A DNA stretch of 64,000 bases from NCBI GenBank assembly GCA_900544765.1, contig UQWI01000014.1:1-64000 (forward strand). Reading direction: 5' to 3'. Below, piece after piece: positions 26,373 to 33,376 of the stretch; the first letter of the stretch is position 1, and each line of letters starts with the position of its first letter. The stretch is from an uncultured Eubacteriales bacterium. Its GTDB lineage: Bacteria; Bacillota; Clostridia; Oscillospirales; Oscillospiraceae. A model generated the notes under the pieces. That model ran no database searches. It was not told the origin of the DNA and saw only the letters and a program-made list of their open reading frames with translations. The translations under genes were made by a program, and so were the position numbers.

Positions 26373-27602
26373 ATGAAGAAGTTTCTTGCATTGCTTCTCG
26401 CCCTTGTGATGGTGTTCGCCCTCGCCGCCTGCGGCAGCGAAGATACCACCACCCCCAGCGAGAATCCGACCGAGCCCAGCTCTGAGCCCACCACCGACGT
26501 GAGCACCGCTCCCGACGACGGCGAGGCCGCTACCGATCCGGACGACATCTCCGACACCATGGAGGCCGACACCTATGAGGTCGCCTTCGTCACCGACGTC
26601 GGCCAGCTCAAGGACAAGTCCTTCAACGAGGGCACCTGGAACGGCGTTAAGACCTACGCCTATGAGAACGGCCTGAGCTACAAGTACTACCAGCCCGCCA
26701 ACGGCGACGAGGCCACCGATGATGACCGCTACGACGCCATGGCCGCTGCCGTCAACGGCGGCGCGAAGGTCGTTGTCTGCGCCGGCTACCTCCAGGAGGC
26801 TGCCCTGCGCCGCGCGGCCATTGAGTTCCCGGACGTACACTTCGTGTTCATCGACGGCTACTCCCTCACTGAGGATCCCGACAATGCCGAGAGCGCCGTT
26901 CTCACCAACGTCGCCGGCATCAACTTCAGCGAAGAGCAGTGCGGCTACCTGGCCGGCTACGCTGTCGTCAAGGACGGCTTCACCCAGCTCGGCTTCTCCG
27001 GCGGCGGCGGCGGCACCAACCCGGCCTGCTGCCGTTACGGCTACGGCTTCCTGCAGGGCGCCAGCGCTGCTGCTGAGGAAATGGGCGTTGACGTCACCGT
27101 GAACTACTCCTGGCAGTACGGCAACACCTTCCAGGCTTCCCCCGAGCTGCAGAGCATGATCGCCGGCTGGTACACCAACGGCACTGAGATCGTGTTCGCC
27201 TGCGGCGGCAGCATGTTCGCCTCCATCACTGCTGCGGCTTCCGCCAACGACGGCTACGTCATCGGCGTCGACGTCGACCAGAGCGGCGAGAGCGACACTG
27301 TCGTGACCAGCGCCATGAAGGGCATCGACCAGGCCGCTATCCTGGCCATCGGCCACAGCTATGACGGCACCTGGGACGAGATCGGCGGCAAGACCACCAC
27401 TCTCGGTGCGAAGGACGACGCCGTCGGCCTTCCGACTGACACCTGGTCCCTGGAGAACTACACCGTTGAGGAGTACAACACCCTGTTCGAGTCCATCAAG
27501 GACGGCAGCCTCGTTGTTGACCCGAACTACCCGGTTGACGCCAACAACATGGACGACGCCGGCAGCCTCGAGCTCCCCAACCTCACCATCAACGTTATCT
27601 GA
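26373..27602 (+). CDS. BMP-family (PnrA-like) substrate-binding lipoprotein
   Basis: The 409-residue lipoprotein has a signal peptide ending FALAAC, a Ser/Thr/Glu/Asp-rich linker (to about residue 65) and a periplasmic-binding fold of the BMP/Med family (VAFVTDVGQLKDKSFNEGTWNG, split as VAFVTDVG and DKSFNEG; LAGYAVVKDG; IVFACGGSMF; VIGVDVDQSG). Such proteins deliver nucleosides to an ABC importer. No ATPase or permease is adjacent, so it is an orphan here. ATG at 26373 is chosen because GGAGG at 26356-26360 precedes it; the in-frame ATG at 26349 lies before that site. Its codon choice leans to the highly expressed pattern. Confidence 0.93.
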   Translation: MKKFLALLLALVMVFALAACGSEDTTTPSENPTEPSSEPTTDVSTAPDDGEAATDPDDISDTMEADTYEVAFVTDVGQLKDKSFNEGTWNGVKTYAYENGLSYKYYQPANGDEATDDDRYDAMAAAVNGGAKVVVCAGYLQEAALRRAAIEFPDVHFVFIDGYSLTEDPDNAESAVLTNVAGINFSEEQCGYLAGYAVVKDGFTQLGFSGGGGGTNPACCRYGYGFLQGASAAAEEMGVDVTVNYSWQYGNTFQASPELQSMIAGWYTNGTEIVFACGGSMFASITAAASANDGYVIGVDVDQSGESDTVVTSAMKGIDQAAILAIGHSYDGTWDEIGGKTTTLGAKDDAVGLPTDTWSLENYTVEEYNTLFESIKDGSLVVDPNYPVDANNMDDAGSLELPNLTINVI

Positions 27603-27616
27603 TAAGATAGCACAGC

Positions 27617-27646
27617 AAAAAACAGCCCCGCAAGGGGCTGTTTTTT
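27617..27646 (+). terminator. Rho-independent terminator after the BMP lipoprotein gene
   Basis: A 13-bp stem (27617-27629 with 27634-27646) has a GCAA loop and ends in TTTTTT. Confidence 0.95.
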
Positions 27647-27656
27647 ATTGCCGCGG

Positions 27657-28125
27657 GTGAATTATACTATCAAGTGCAACACTTTAAGGGAATAAAAGAG
27701 TTCATACAGCCCCTGTGGTAGGCGGGATGTTCCGCTCACAGGAAGTGATTGAGTACATGCTGCGGGCGACCTGGTCACCGGAACAGATAGCCTGCACACC
27801 GTGCGAGCTGAAGAGGCCAAGAAGCCGGACACTGGGAAGCGGATACGGTGGTGAGCGGACAGGGCAAGAGCAGAGCCTGTTTCGCTACCCTGGCGGAACG
27901 CAAGACGCGCTTTTACATTGCCGTGAAGATGCCGGACAGACGAGCGGAGACCATGGAGAATGCCATTGTCGCTGCGCTGTCTGCTTTACTGTGCCGCTCC
28001 TGCCACGCTAAAACGAAACCTGGCGTTGATCAACGCCAGGCCTCGCAAAGTTCTGAACTTCCATTCTCCCCAGGAGCTATGGGACTTTGAGCTCTACTCC
28101 TGTTGCACTTAGTTTGACAATTCAC
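27657..28125 (+). mobile_element. Internally deleted IS30-like insertion element
   Basis: The ends are about 25-bp imperfect inverted repeats, 27657-27681 (GTGAATTATACTATCAAGTG...) and 28101-28125, identical at their inner ten bases (AAGTGCAACA / TGTTGCACTT) and outer seven (GTGAATT / AATTCAC). The interior is about 470 bases, less than half of a typical IS30-family element, and codes for broken pieces of the transposase. It cannot transpose on its own but keeps both ends, so it could be moved by a full-length relative. I see no clear target-site duplication. Confidence 0.85.
27715..28112 (+). pseudogene. IS30-family transposase remnant (internal deletions, frameshift)
   Basis: Three pieces in different frames match IS30-family transposases as I know them. 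The first holds EVIEYMLRATWSPEQIA from the region before the catalytic core. The second reads GHWEADTVVSGQGKS and continues through TLAERKTRFYIAVKMPDR, containing the first catalytic Asp. The third, after a deletion, is the C-terminus (NLALINARPRKVLNFHSP, ending at TAG 28110-28112). The second and third catalytic acidic residues are deleted. The gene is non-functional. Confidence 0.85.
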
Positions 28126-28197
28126 TCCGCTTACCTCGATGGTTTAAGGAGATGGCTTGAATAAAGCGGCGGCCCACAGCGGGCCGCCGCTTTTGCT

Positions 28198-29652
28198 TTA
28201 CGCGGGGTTATTCACAACGCCGGTAAAGAGGGGCAAATTGTCGTTGGTAGTTATGGCGTAGATGAACGGCCTGTCGAGGGTGAAGTCTATCTCCTCGTCG
28301 GGCATGGCGGCGCCCGCGTCGGCGATCATTACCGTGTACGCCGCGGCGGTGACGCCCTCTTCGTCTATGGCGACACGCGCGCCGTGCAGGGCCTGCTTAA
28401 TATATATCTCGTCCACATCCGTGGTCATGGGCGTGAAATCGCTTATAGACGGGTCAAAGACGTCCGTGACGCCCAGAGATTTCAGACCGTCTATGAGATC
28501 AATCTGGCTCGAAACGTCGAACTTGGGTACGGAGAAGTTTATCTCGGGGGTGGAGGCCTCGTCCCAGTCCCAGGGGTTGAGCATAAGCTGCATGTACTCG
28601 TCGCTCGCCAGCACTTCGTCTACGCTCACGCCCTCGTCGGGCAGGATGAACCACATTGAGCCGCTGTTTCGCAGCGCGCGGTACACCGCGCTGAAATTCT
28701 CGCCCCTGTAGTAATTGCCCATGCCGCTCTGGTGCATGAACTCCACGGTCACGTCGCCGTCCGGCGCGTGGAACAGATCCTGCGTGTTCACGGCCTCGTT
28801 GAACTCGCTCGACCACATTGCGCGGAAGTACACGGTCGTGGCCAGGGCGAGTATGGTCTGTGCGCGCATTTCAATCCCGCCTATCTGCTCTGAGAGCAGC
28901 CCTCCGGTCTGTTCGTTGAGCCAGTCCTGCAGGGCCTTGTTGAACTCAGCCGAGCCCATAGCGCCCTGGTAGCTCGAGGCGTAGTAGTTCTGTGCGAGCG
29001 TATCCATCGTGTCCTGGTTGAAGCTCACGTTTTCGTTGAGCCACACGGAGCTCGCCAGTATGCTCGCCGTCGCGCCGTCGTCTACATAGCTCGCATTCCA
29101 GAGGTCGTTTGCCTGCTGCCGCAGCGCTTCTATGCTGTCCGAGCCGAGCAGGGAGAGTATCTGCGCGCGGCTCTCGCCGTCCGTGAGTTCGGCGAGCATG
29201 GCTAGCGCCATATAGACGTTCAGCGGGGAGAACGCGACGTTCTCACTGCCTGAGCCAGAGAGGAATTGCGCCGTGCTAGATGTGAAATAGCCCACCAGCC
29301 CGTTGGCGTAACCGGAGGCGTCGGGTTTCGCGCGCATGTCCTCCCACCAGGCGTCGTAGGCGGCGCTGTAGGCGTCCGAGTCGAACTCGCCGTTTGCGCC
29401 AAAATAGTCGTTTTCGTTCGGATACTGCGCCGTTTCGGGGTATTCCGCCTCGCTGATGGCGTAGGCGTTTGTGGACAGGGGGCTGCTGCCCGGCATAAGG
29501 AAATATCCTGCGACCATGGCCACTGCCAGCACGGCGGCGATGGCACCGAACCAGGCCCTCCTGCGCCGCCTTCTCAGCGGCTGCTGCTTAGCTTCTTCGA
29601 CCACGCCGTCGCTCAGGTTGGTGACGGCGTCATAGATGTCTTCACCTTTCAT
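28198..29652 (-). CDS. Membrane-anchored serpin with basic cytosolic tail
   Basis: The 484-residue protein has a short cytosolic segment (1-33) with six consecutive Arg, one TM helix (about 34-53), a spacer with Tyr/Asn/Asp, and a full serpin domain. Serpin marks are NVAFSPLNVYMALAMLAE, the ANDLWNASYV block, and near the C-terminus the hinge DEEGVTAAAYT (about 430-440), mostly consistent with inhibitory serpins, then the reactive loop and DRPFIYAI. It would inhibit extracellular serine or cysteine proteases; the target is unknown. ATG at 29650-29652 follows GGAAGGAG and overlaps the end of the sigma-factor gene by 11 bases. The N-terminal tail could serve as an anti-sigma region (inference). 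Confidence 0.9.
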   Translation of the reverse strand: MKGEDIYDAVTNLSDGVVEEAKQQPLRRRRRRAWFGAIAAVLAVAMVAGYFLMPGSSPLSTNAYAISEAEYPETAQYPNENDYFGANGEFDSDAYSAAYDAWWEDMRAKPDASGYANGLVGYFTSSTAQFLSGSGSENVAFSPLNVYMALAMLAELTDGESRAQILSLLGSDSIEALRQQANDLWNASYVDDGATASILASSVWLNENVSFNQDTMDTLAQNYYASSYQGAMGSAEFNKALQDWLNEQTGGLLSEQIGGIEMRAQTILALATTVYFRAMWSSEFNEAVNTQDLFHAPDGDVTVEFMHQSGMGNYYRGENFSAVYRALRNSGSMWFILPDEGVSVDEVLASDEYMQLMLNPWDWDEASTPEINFSVPKFDVSSQIDLIDGLKSLGVTDVFDPSISDFTPMTTDVDEIYIKQALHGARVAIDEEGVTAAAYTVMIADAGAAMPDEEIDFTLDRPFIYAITTNDNLPLFTGVVNNPA

Positions 29653-30205
29653 TTTGCGCTCCTTCCGATTCAATCTGCCTGCGGAGTCTCTGCCGGAGGC
29701 GGTAAAGCCGCTGGGTCAGCTGCGCCGGTGAGCAGCCGCACTCGCGCGCGAGCTCGGCAACGCCCTCGCCGTACCAGTAGCGGCGGACGAACAGCGCACG
29801 CTCCCTTGCGTCCAGCGTGGCCAGCCAGCGCTCTATCAGCTCTGTGAGCGCGCGGGACTCCACCTCGCGCTCCACGTCGAAGGGGCCGGGGACGCACTCG
29901 TCGAGCTCGCTCAGCAGCACATCCATGCCGCCGCAGCGCTTTCGCGCGTGCTCGCGCCGCCAGCGGCTGACTGAGATGTTGCGCGTCATGCGCCCGAAAA
30001 AGGCGCGCAGGGAGCGTGGGCTCTCCGGCGGGATGCTGTTCCAGGCCGCGTGCCAGGCGTCGGCCACGCACTCCTCCGCGTCCTCGCGCACGCCGAGCAG
30101 GTTCATGGCGATAGCGGAGCAGTACGCGCCGTACTTGGCCTGGGCCTCGCGTATCGCCGCCTCGTCGCGCGCGTTGAAAAGCTCGATTATGCGCTCGTCC
30201 TCCAC
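29642..30205 (-). CDS. ECF-type RNA polymerase sigma factor
   Basis: The 187-residue protein has sigma region 2 (DAEECVADAWHAAWNSIP and the -10 recognition helix around FFGRMTRNISVSRWRRE) and region 4 (LDARERALFVRRYWYGEG and the -35 helix CSPAQLTQRLYRLRQRLR). No regions 1 or 3 are present, as in ECF sigmas. GTG at 30203-30205 is chosen because AGGGAGG lies 7 bases upstream; another in-frame GTG at 30223 overlaps that site. It is cotranscribed and overlaps with the serpin gene, and an ECF-like promoter lies directly upstream, suggesting autoregulation. Confidence 0.92.
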   Translation of the reverse strand: MEDERIIELFNARDEAAIREAQAKYGAYCSAIAMNLLGVREDAEECVADAWHAAWNSIPPESPRSLRAFFGRMTRNISVSRWRREHARKRCGGMDVLLSELDECVPGPFDVEREVESRALTELIERWLATLDARERALFVRRYWYGEGVAELARECGCSPAQLTQRLYRLRQRLRRQIESEGAQNER

Positions 30206-30228
30206 ACTTCCGCCTCCCTTCACTTATA

Positions 30229-30256
30229 TAGTCGCAGACCGGGGGCAAATGTTTCC
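30229..30256 (-). promoter_or_regulatory. ECF-type promoter of the sigma-serpin operon
   Basis: On the minus strand GGAAAC (30251-30256) and CGACTA (30229-30234) are separated by 16 bases, the classic ECF -35/-10 arrangement, followed by TATAAG. The start codon of the sigma gene is about 24 bases downstream, leaving a very short leader with the ribosome binding site. Confidence 0.75.
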
Positions 30257-30264
30257 GCCAAATG

Positions 30265-30462
30265 CTAAAAAAGCCGGGTTTTCGCGCTTTTCTCAAATGC
30301 GCGCCGCCGATTTCCGCCCTCCCTGTCAAAGTCCGGCTCCAGCATGAAGTCCGGTATGTCCAGGCCCTCGGCGAACGCCTTATTTGCGCTCAGGCTGCGC
30401 ATATGCGGGTTTGGACGCGTCTCGAGCGGGGAAGCCGAGGCCAAGTAGAGTATATGGCTCAT
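30265..30462 (-). CDS. Hypothetical 65-residue protein, probably a truncated family member
   Basis: ATG at 30460-30462 follows AGGAG with 6-base spacing. The first 50 residues (MSHILYLASASPLETRPNPH, then MRSLSANKAFAEGLDIPDFM) look like the start of a small conserved Clostridial hypothetical family that I recall only dimly. The last 15 residues (basic, KSAKTRLF) look out of place, so the gene may be cut short next to the sigma-factor promoter. No function can be given. Confidence 0.45.
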   Translation of the reverse strand: MSHILYLASASPLETRPNPHMRSLSANKAFAEGLDIPDFMLEPDFDREGGNRRRAFEKSAKTRLF

Positions 30463-30554
30463 TTTTATCTCCTTATGGGCAGATGGTGTGCTGCCCTGGA
30501 ATCATTATGCCTTAGACAGCAGCCGTTGTAAAGCCGTATCTGAATACAGACGCA

Positions 30555-30580
30555 AAAGGCGCCCGACACAGTCGGGCGCC
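30555..30580 (-). terminator. Rho-independent terminator of the thiI-to-membrane-protein cluster
   Basis: A perfect 10-bp stem (30558-30567 with 30571-30580) with a 3-base loop is followed on the minus strand by TTTT. It lies about 17 bases past the stop at 30597. Confidence 0.85.
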
Positions 30581-30596
30581 CATATGACGTATTTAT

Positions 30597-32342
30597 TCAG
30601 CTGACGACGCTGGACACAAGCCAGATGCCGCCGTTCATCACAAACACGACGGTGTAGGCGACGTTCGTGTTCTCGCCGTCCTCTTCGGCCGGGGCGTATT
30701 CGACGTCGACCGTGCAGGTGAAGCAGGTGGCGCCGATGCTCACAAAGCTGCCGTCGCGCACGCGCACACGTTCCGCAGTGAGGCCGCTGGCCTCATAGCT
30801 GTCGTGGAGCTCGCTCAGCGCGGTGTCGAGGGAGCTGCCGTCGAGCACCAGGGCCTGCAGGGCGGTGTAGTCCTCATCGCTGCTGCCTTCGCCGGTGAGG
30901 TAGTCGATGTAGGCATTCATGAAGCTTGAAGCCTCGGTGGAGTGCGCGTCCTCGAGCGTCTGGTCGCCGGCGGCAAAGAAGGCGAGCTCATTGCCGTTGA
31001 CCACAGGCTCACCGAGCTCTTCGCCTTCGGAGTCCGCGACGGTTATCTCGGGGGCCGTGTGCAGGCCTTCTACCAGCCAGAGCTCCAGCTCGGGCAGGGT
31101 GCCGTAGTCGCCGTAGCCCTCGAGGAAGGCGGGGACGACGGCGTCGCCGGTGTTGTAGCTTCCGTCGAGCTCAACGCCGTTGACCGTGACAGTGCTGTCC
31201 TCGGGGACGAGGATGCGGTAGTCGAGCGTACCCTCGCCCAGGGCGAAGGTGACCGCATCATCCGTGACCTCGCCTTCGGCGGCGAGCACGTTGCCCCCGG
31301 CGTCCACGGCCGCGACCTCGACGGGTGCGTAGAGCCCGGTCACGGTGTAGACCGTGTAGAGCTTGTCGGCTATGTTCGCCTCCAAATCGGGCAGGGCGGC
31401 GTTATCCACGGCCATTTCAGCGTCGACGTATTCGGCTGTGAGTTCCACGCCGTTTACGCTTACCACGGCGTCCGTGGGAGCGGTGATGGTGATGGAGTGC
31501 GCCTCCGGGGCGGTGAAGCTGGCCAGCAGCTCCACGCGGGTGACCTCGAGGTATGTGAAGCCGAACCCGGCGTCGCCGTTTTCGGCGACCTCGTCAAGCG
31601 TGACGCGGCAGAAGTCCACGCCTCCGGCGGAGACCATGTAGACCATGTTATCGGCGCTGTAGCCTTCATCCTCGCGCCACTCCATCGGGTTGTCGCGCAG
31701 CACGGAGAGGCAAAGCTCCTCCATGAGCTCATCGCGCGTCTCGAAGGGAGTCTCACCGACAGTGAACGCACCGCTTATGGCGTCGGACCAGTAGGCCTCG
31801 TCGGCCATTTCCGAGAAGTCCTGCATGACCTGCTCCGGGCGTGTAGCCTCATAGGAGCCGAGGTAGAACCACAGCAGGACGCATCCGGCTATCAGCACCA
31901 GGGCCAGGACGGCTGTATAAATGCCGAAGGCCAGGCCAAAGCGGCTGCTTTTCCGTTCGGGCCTCTCGTCCTCGGGGTGGACCACACGGATACGCTCACG
32001 CTGGGGCGGCAAGTCCTTTTCGGCCACTGCCTGACGGCGCGGCTGCTCGCGGCGCTCGCCGGCCTGGGCAGAGCCGGGGCGCGGGCTGTGCGCGTTCGGG
32101 CGGGCCTGGCGCAGCTGCTGGGCGTGGGGGGCGGACTGGCGCGGCTCCGGCCTCTGCGGGCGAGGAGCAGGCTCTTGCACCGGCTCGGGCTCCGGCTCGC
32201 TCCTGCGCGGCTGCGGCTGAGCGCTGCGGGCAGGCTCCGGCGAGGCTTCGCCTATGTCGCGGCGTACGCTCTCAAGCAGCCTTTCGAGCTCCTCATCGTC
32301 GGACAGGCCGTGAAATTCAAAGTTGTACCTATCGTCGCTCAT
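30597..32342 (-). CDS. Single-pass membrane protein with long Pro/Arg-rich cytosolic region and repeated extracellular domains
   Basis: The 581-residue protein has an acidic N-terminus (to about 30), a Pro/Gln/Arg/Glu-rich low-complexity cytosolic region (about 33-130), a TM helix at about 136-160 and a 420-residue acidic extracellular part. The latter contains two related segments, each with a V-x-V-N-G-V-E-L motif (VVSVNGVELTAEYVDAEM and VTVNGVELDGSYNTGDAV), like the tandem domains of staphylococcal TcaA, and a C-terminal NTF2-like segment. It may be a cell-wall-linked sensor or scaffold; the function is unknown. It overlaps the upstream gene as ATGA. Confidence 0.8.
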   Translation of the reverse strand: MSDDRYNFEFHGLSDDEELERLLESVRRDIGEASPEPARSAQPQPRRSEPEPEPVQEPAPRPQRPEPRQSAPHAQQLRQARPNAHSPRPGSAQAGERREQPRRQAVAEKDLPPQRERIRVVHPEDERPERKSSRFGLAFGIYTAVLALVLIAGCVLLWFYLGSYEATRPEQVMQDFSEMADEAYWSDAISGAFTVGETPFETRDELMEELCLSVLRDNPMEWREDEGYSADNMVYMVSAGGVDFCRVTLDEVAENGDAGFGFTYLEVTRVELLASFTAPEAHSITITAPTDAVVSVNGVELTAEYVDAEMAVDNAALPDLEANIADKLYTVYTVTGLYAPVEVAAVDAGGNVLAAEGEVTDDAVTFALGEGTLDYRILVPEDSTVTVNGVELDGSYNTGDAVVPAFLEGYGDYGTLPELELWLVEGLHTAPEITVADSEGEELGEPVVNGNELAFFAAGDQTLEDAHSTEASSFMNAYIDYLTGEGSSDEDYTALQALVLDGSSLDTALSELHDSYEASGLTAERVRVRDGSFVSIGATCFTCTVDVEYAPAEEDGENTNVAYTVVFVMNGGIWLVSSVVS

Positions 32343-32749
32343 GCCTCGGCCTCCTCTCCGTTATCGCTGGGCGCCGGGGACGCCTCCGGCTCCGCGCTCG
32401 TCTCCGGCTCTGCACTAGTCTCGGGCGACTCGCTGGGCGAGGCCGAGGCCTCGGGGGCCTCCCCGGAGACGGTTATCAGCGGCGCGCTTGAAGGCACCGG
32501 CTGTTCTCCGTCCACGCTGGGCGGGTTCAGGATTCCGTCCTCCAACTCGTCGGATATGAACAGGCCGGCGGCAAAGCCGAGACCGTGACTGTCGGCCCAT
32601 TCGACAAAGTTGTCGCGCGCGGCTTCGCTGGGCCCTCTGGTTGTGATGTAAAGCGCCGCGAGCGCAGCGACTATCAGCAGCGCAAGCGTAATGCCGATGA
32701 AGGCCAGTATGTGCAGGGCAGTCTTTCCGCCCCGGCCTTTCTCTTCCAT
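32339..32749 (-). CDS. Small membrane protein with acidic Ser/Pro/Glu-rich tail
   Basis: The 136-residue protein has a basic N-terminus, one TM helix (about 12-36), a short folded segment (EAARDNFVEWADSHGLGFAAG) and a C-terminal low-complexity tail of Ser, Pro, Glu and Ala (about 80-136), probably extracellular. I do not recognise the family. The stop overlaps the start of the TcaA-like gene (ATGA), so the two products probably act together at the envelope. Confidence 0.7.
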   Translation of the reverse strand: MEEKGRGGKTALHILAFIGITLALLIVAALAALYITTRGPSEAARDNFVEWADSHGLGFAAGLFISDELEDGILNPPSVDGEQPVPSSAPLITVSGEAPEASASPSESPETSAEPETSAEPEASPAPSDNGEEAEA

Positions 32750-32780
32750 TCTATGTACCCCTTCCTGCGCTAAAATGCAG

Positions 32781-32794
32781 CCCGGATATCCGGG
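32781..32794 (-). other. Short perfect palindrome after the phosphatase gene
   Basis: A 14-base palindrome CCCGGATATCCGGG directly follows the stop of the phosphatase gene on the minus strand, 31 bases before the next start. With only a weak ATTTT beyond, it may be a partial terminator. Confidence 0.4.
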
Positions 32795-33376
32795 TTATTT
32801 GTTGAAGTATTTGAGTTTGGCCACGCCGTTTTCTATGGAGAAGCAGGTCCAGGAGCCCTGCTCGAACCAGAGCTTGTTTACACTGGAATCCGGCATGCCC
32901 ATTAGTATGCTCATCAGTGTGGAGAGCGGTCCGTTGTGCGCCACCAGCAGCGTGTTTTCGTCCCGCGCTATGACGCGCTCAAGCACCTCCTGCGCCCTCG
33001 CCTTTAAGAGGGTGAAGGGCTCGCCGCCCGGAGGCGTGGTAGTCGTCCAGTCGCCGAGCATAGCGCCGAGCAGTTCCGGCTGCTCCTTGAGCATATTGTC
33101 GAAGGAGACGTTTTCCCACTCGCCCATGTCCTGCTCCATGAGCCCGTCGTCGAGCTCTATGGGTATGTCCCTGTCCCAGAGCGCGAGCCGCGCGGTCTCG
33201 GCGGCGCGGATGAGGGGGCTGGAGACGCAGCGGGATATATCCTCGCCCCTGAGCTTTTCGCCAACCTCGCGCGCCTGACGGCAGCCGAGCTCGGTCAGGG
33301 CGCAGTCCGTGCGGCCGTAGAGCATGCGCTGTACATTGCAGACGCTCTCCCCGTGTCTTATGAGGTATAAGTTCAT
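32795..33376 (-). CDS. Histidine phosphatase family protein (phosphoglycerate mutase-like)
   Basis: The 193-residue protein starts MNLYLIRHGESVCN with the RHGE catalytic motif and has the second catalytic His in LLVAHNGPLSTL, plus the SSPLIRAAETA block. It belongs to the branched histidine phosphatases, which include cobalamin-pathway CobC, broad-specificity phosphatases and phosphoglycerate mutases. The substrate cannot be read from the sequence. It overlaps the cinA stop by 4 bases, so it is the third gene of a thiI-cinA operon. Confidence 0.88.
   Translation of the reverse strand: MNLYLIRHGESVCNVQRMLYGRTDCALTELGCRQAREVGEKLRGEDISRCVSSPLIRAAETARLALWDRDIPIELDDGLMEQDMGEWENVSFDNMLKEQPELLGAMLGDWTTTTPPGGEPFTLLKARAQEVLERVIARDENTLLVAHNGPLSTLMSILMGMPDSSVNKLWFEQGSWTCFSIENGVAKLKYFNK

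Noticed and set aside
30942..32588. 548-codon frame antisense to the TcaA-like membrane protein
   Set aside because: Shadow frame; the minus-strand gene has TM helix, repeats and ATGA coupling.
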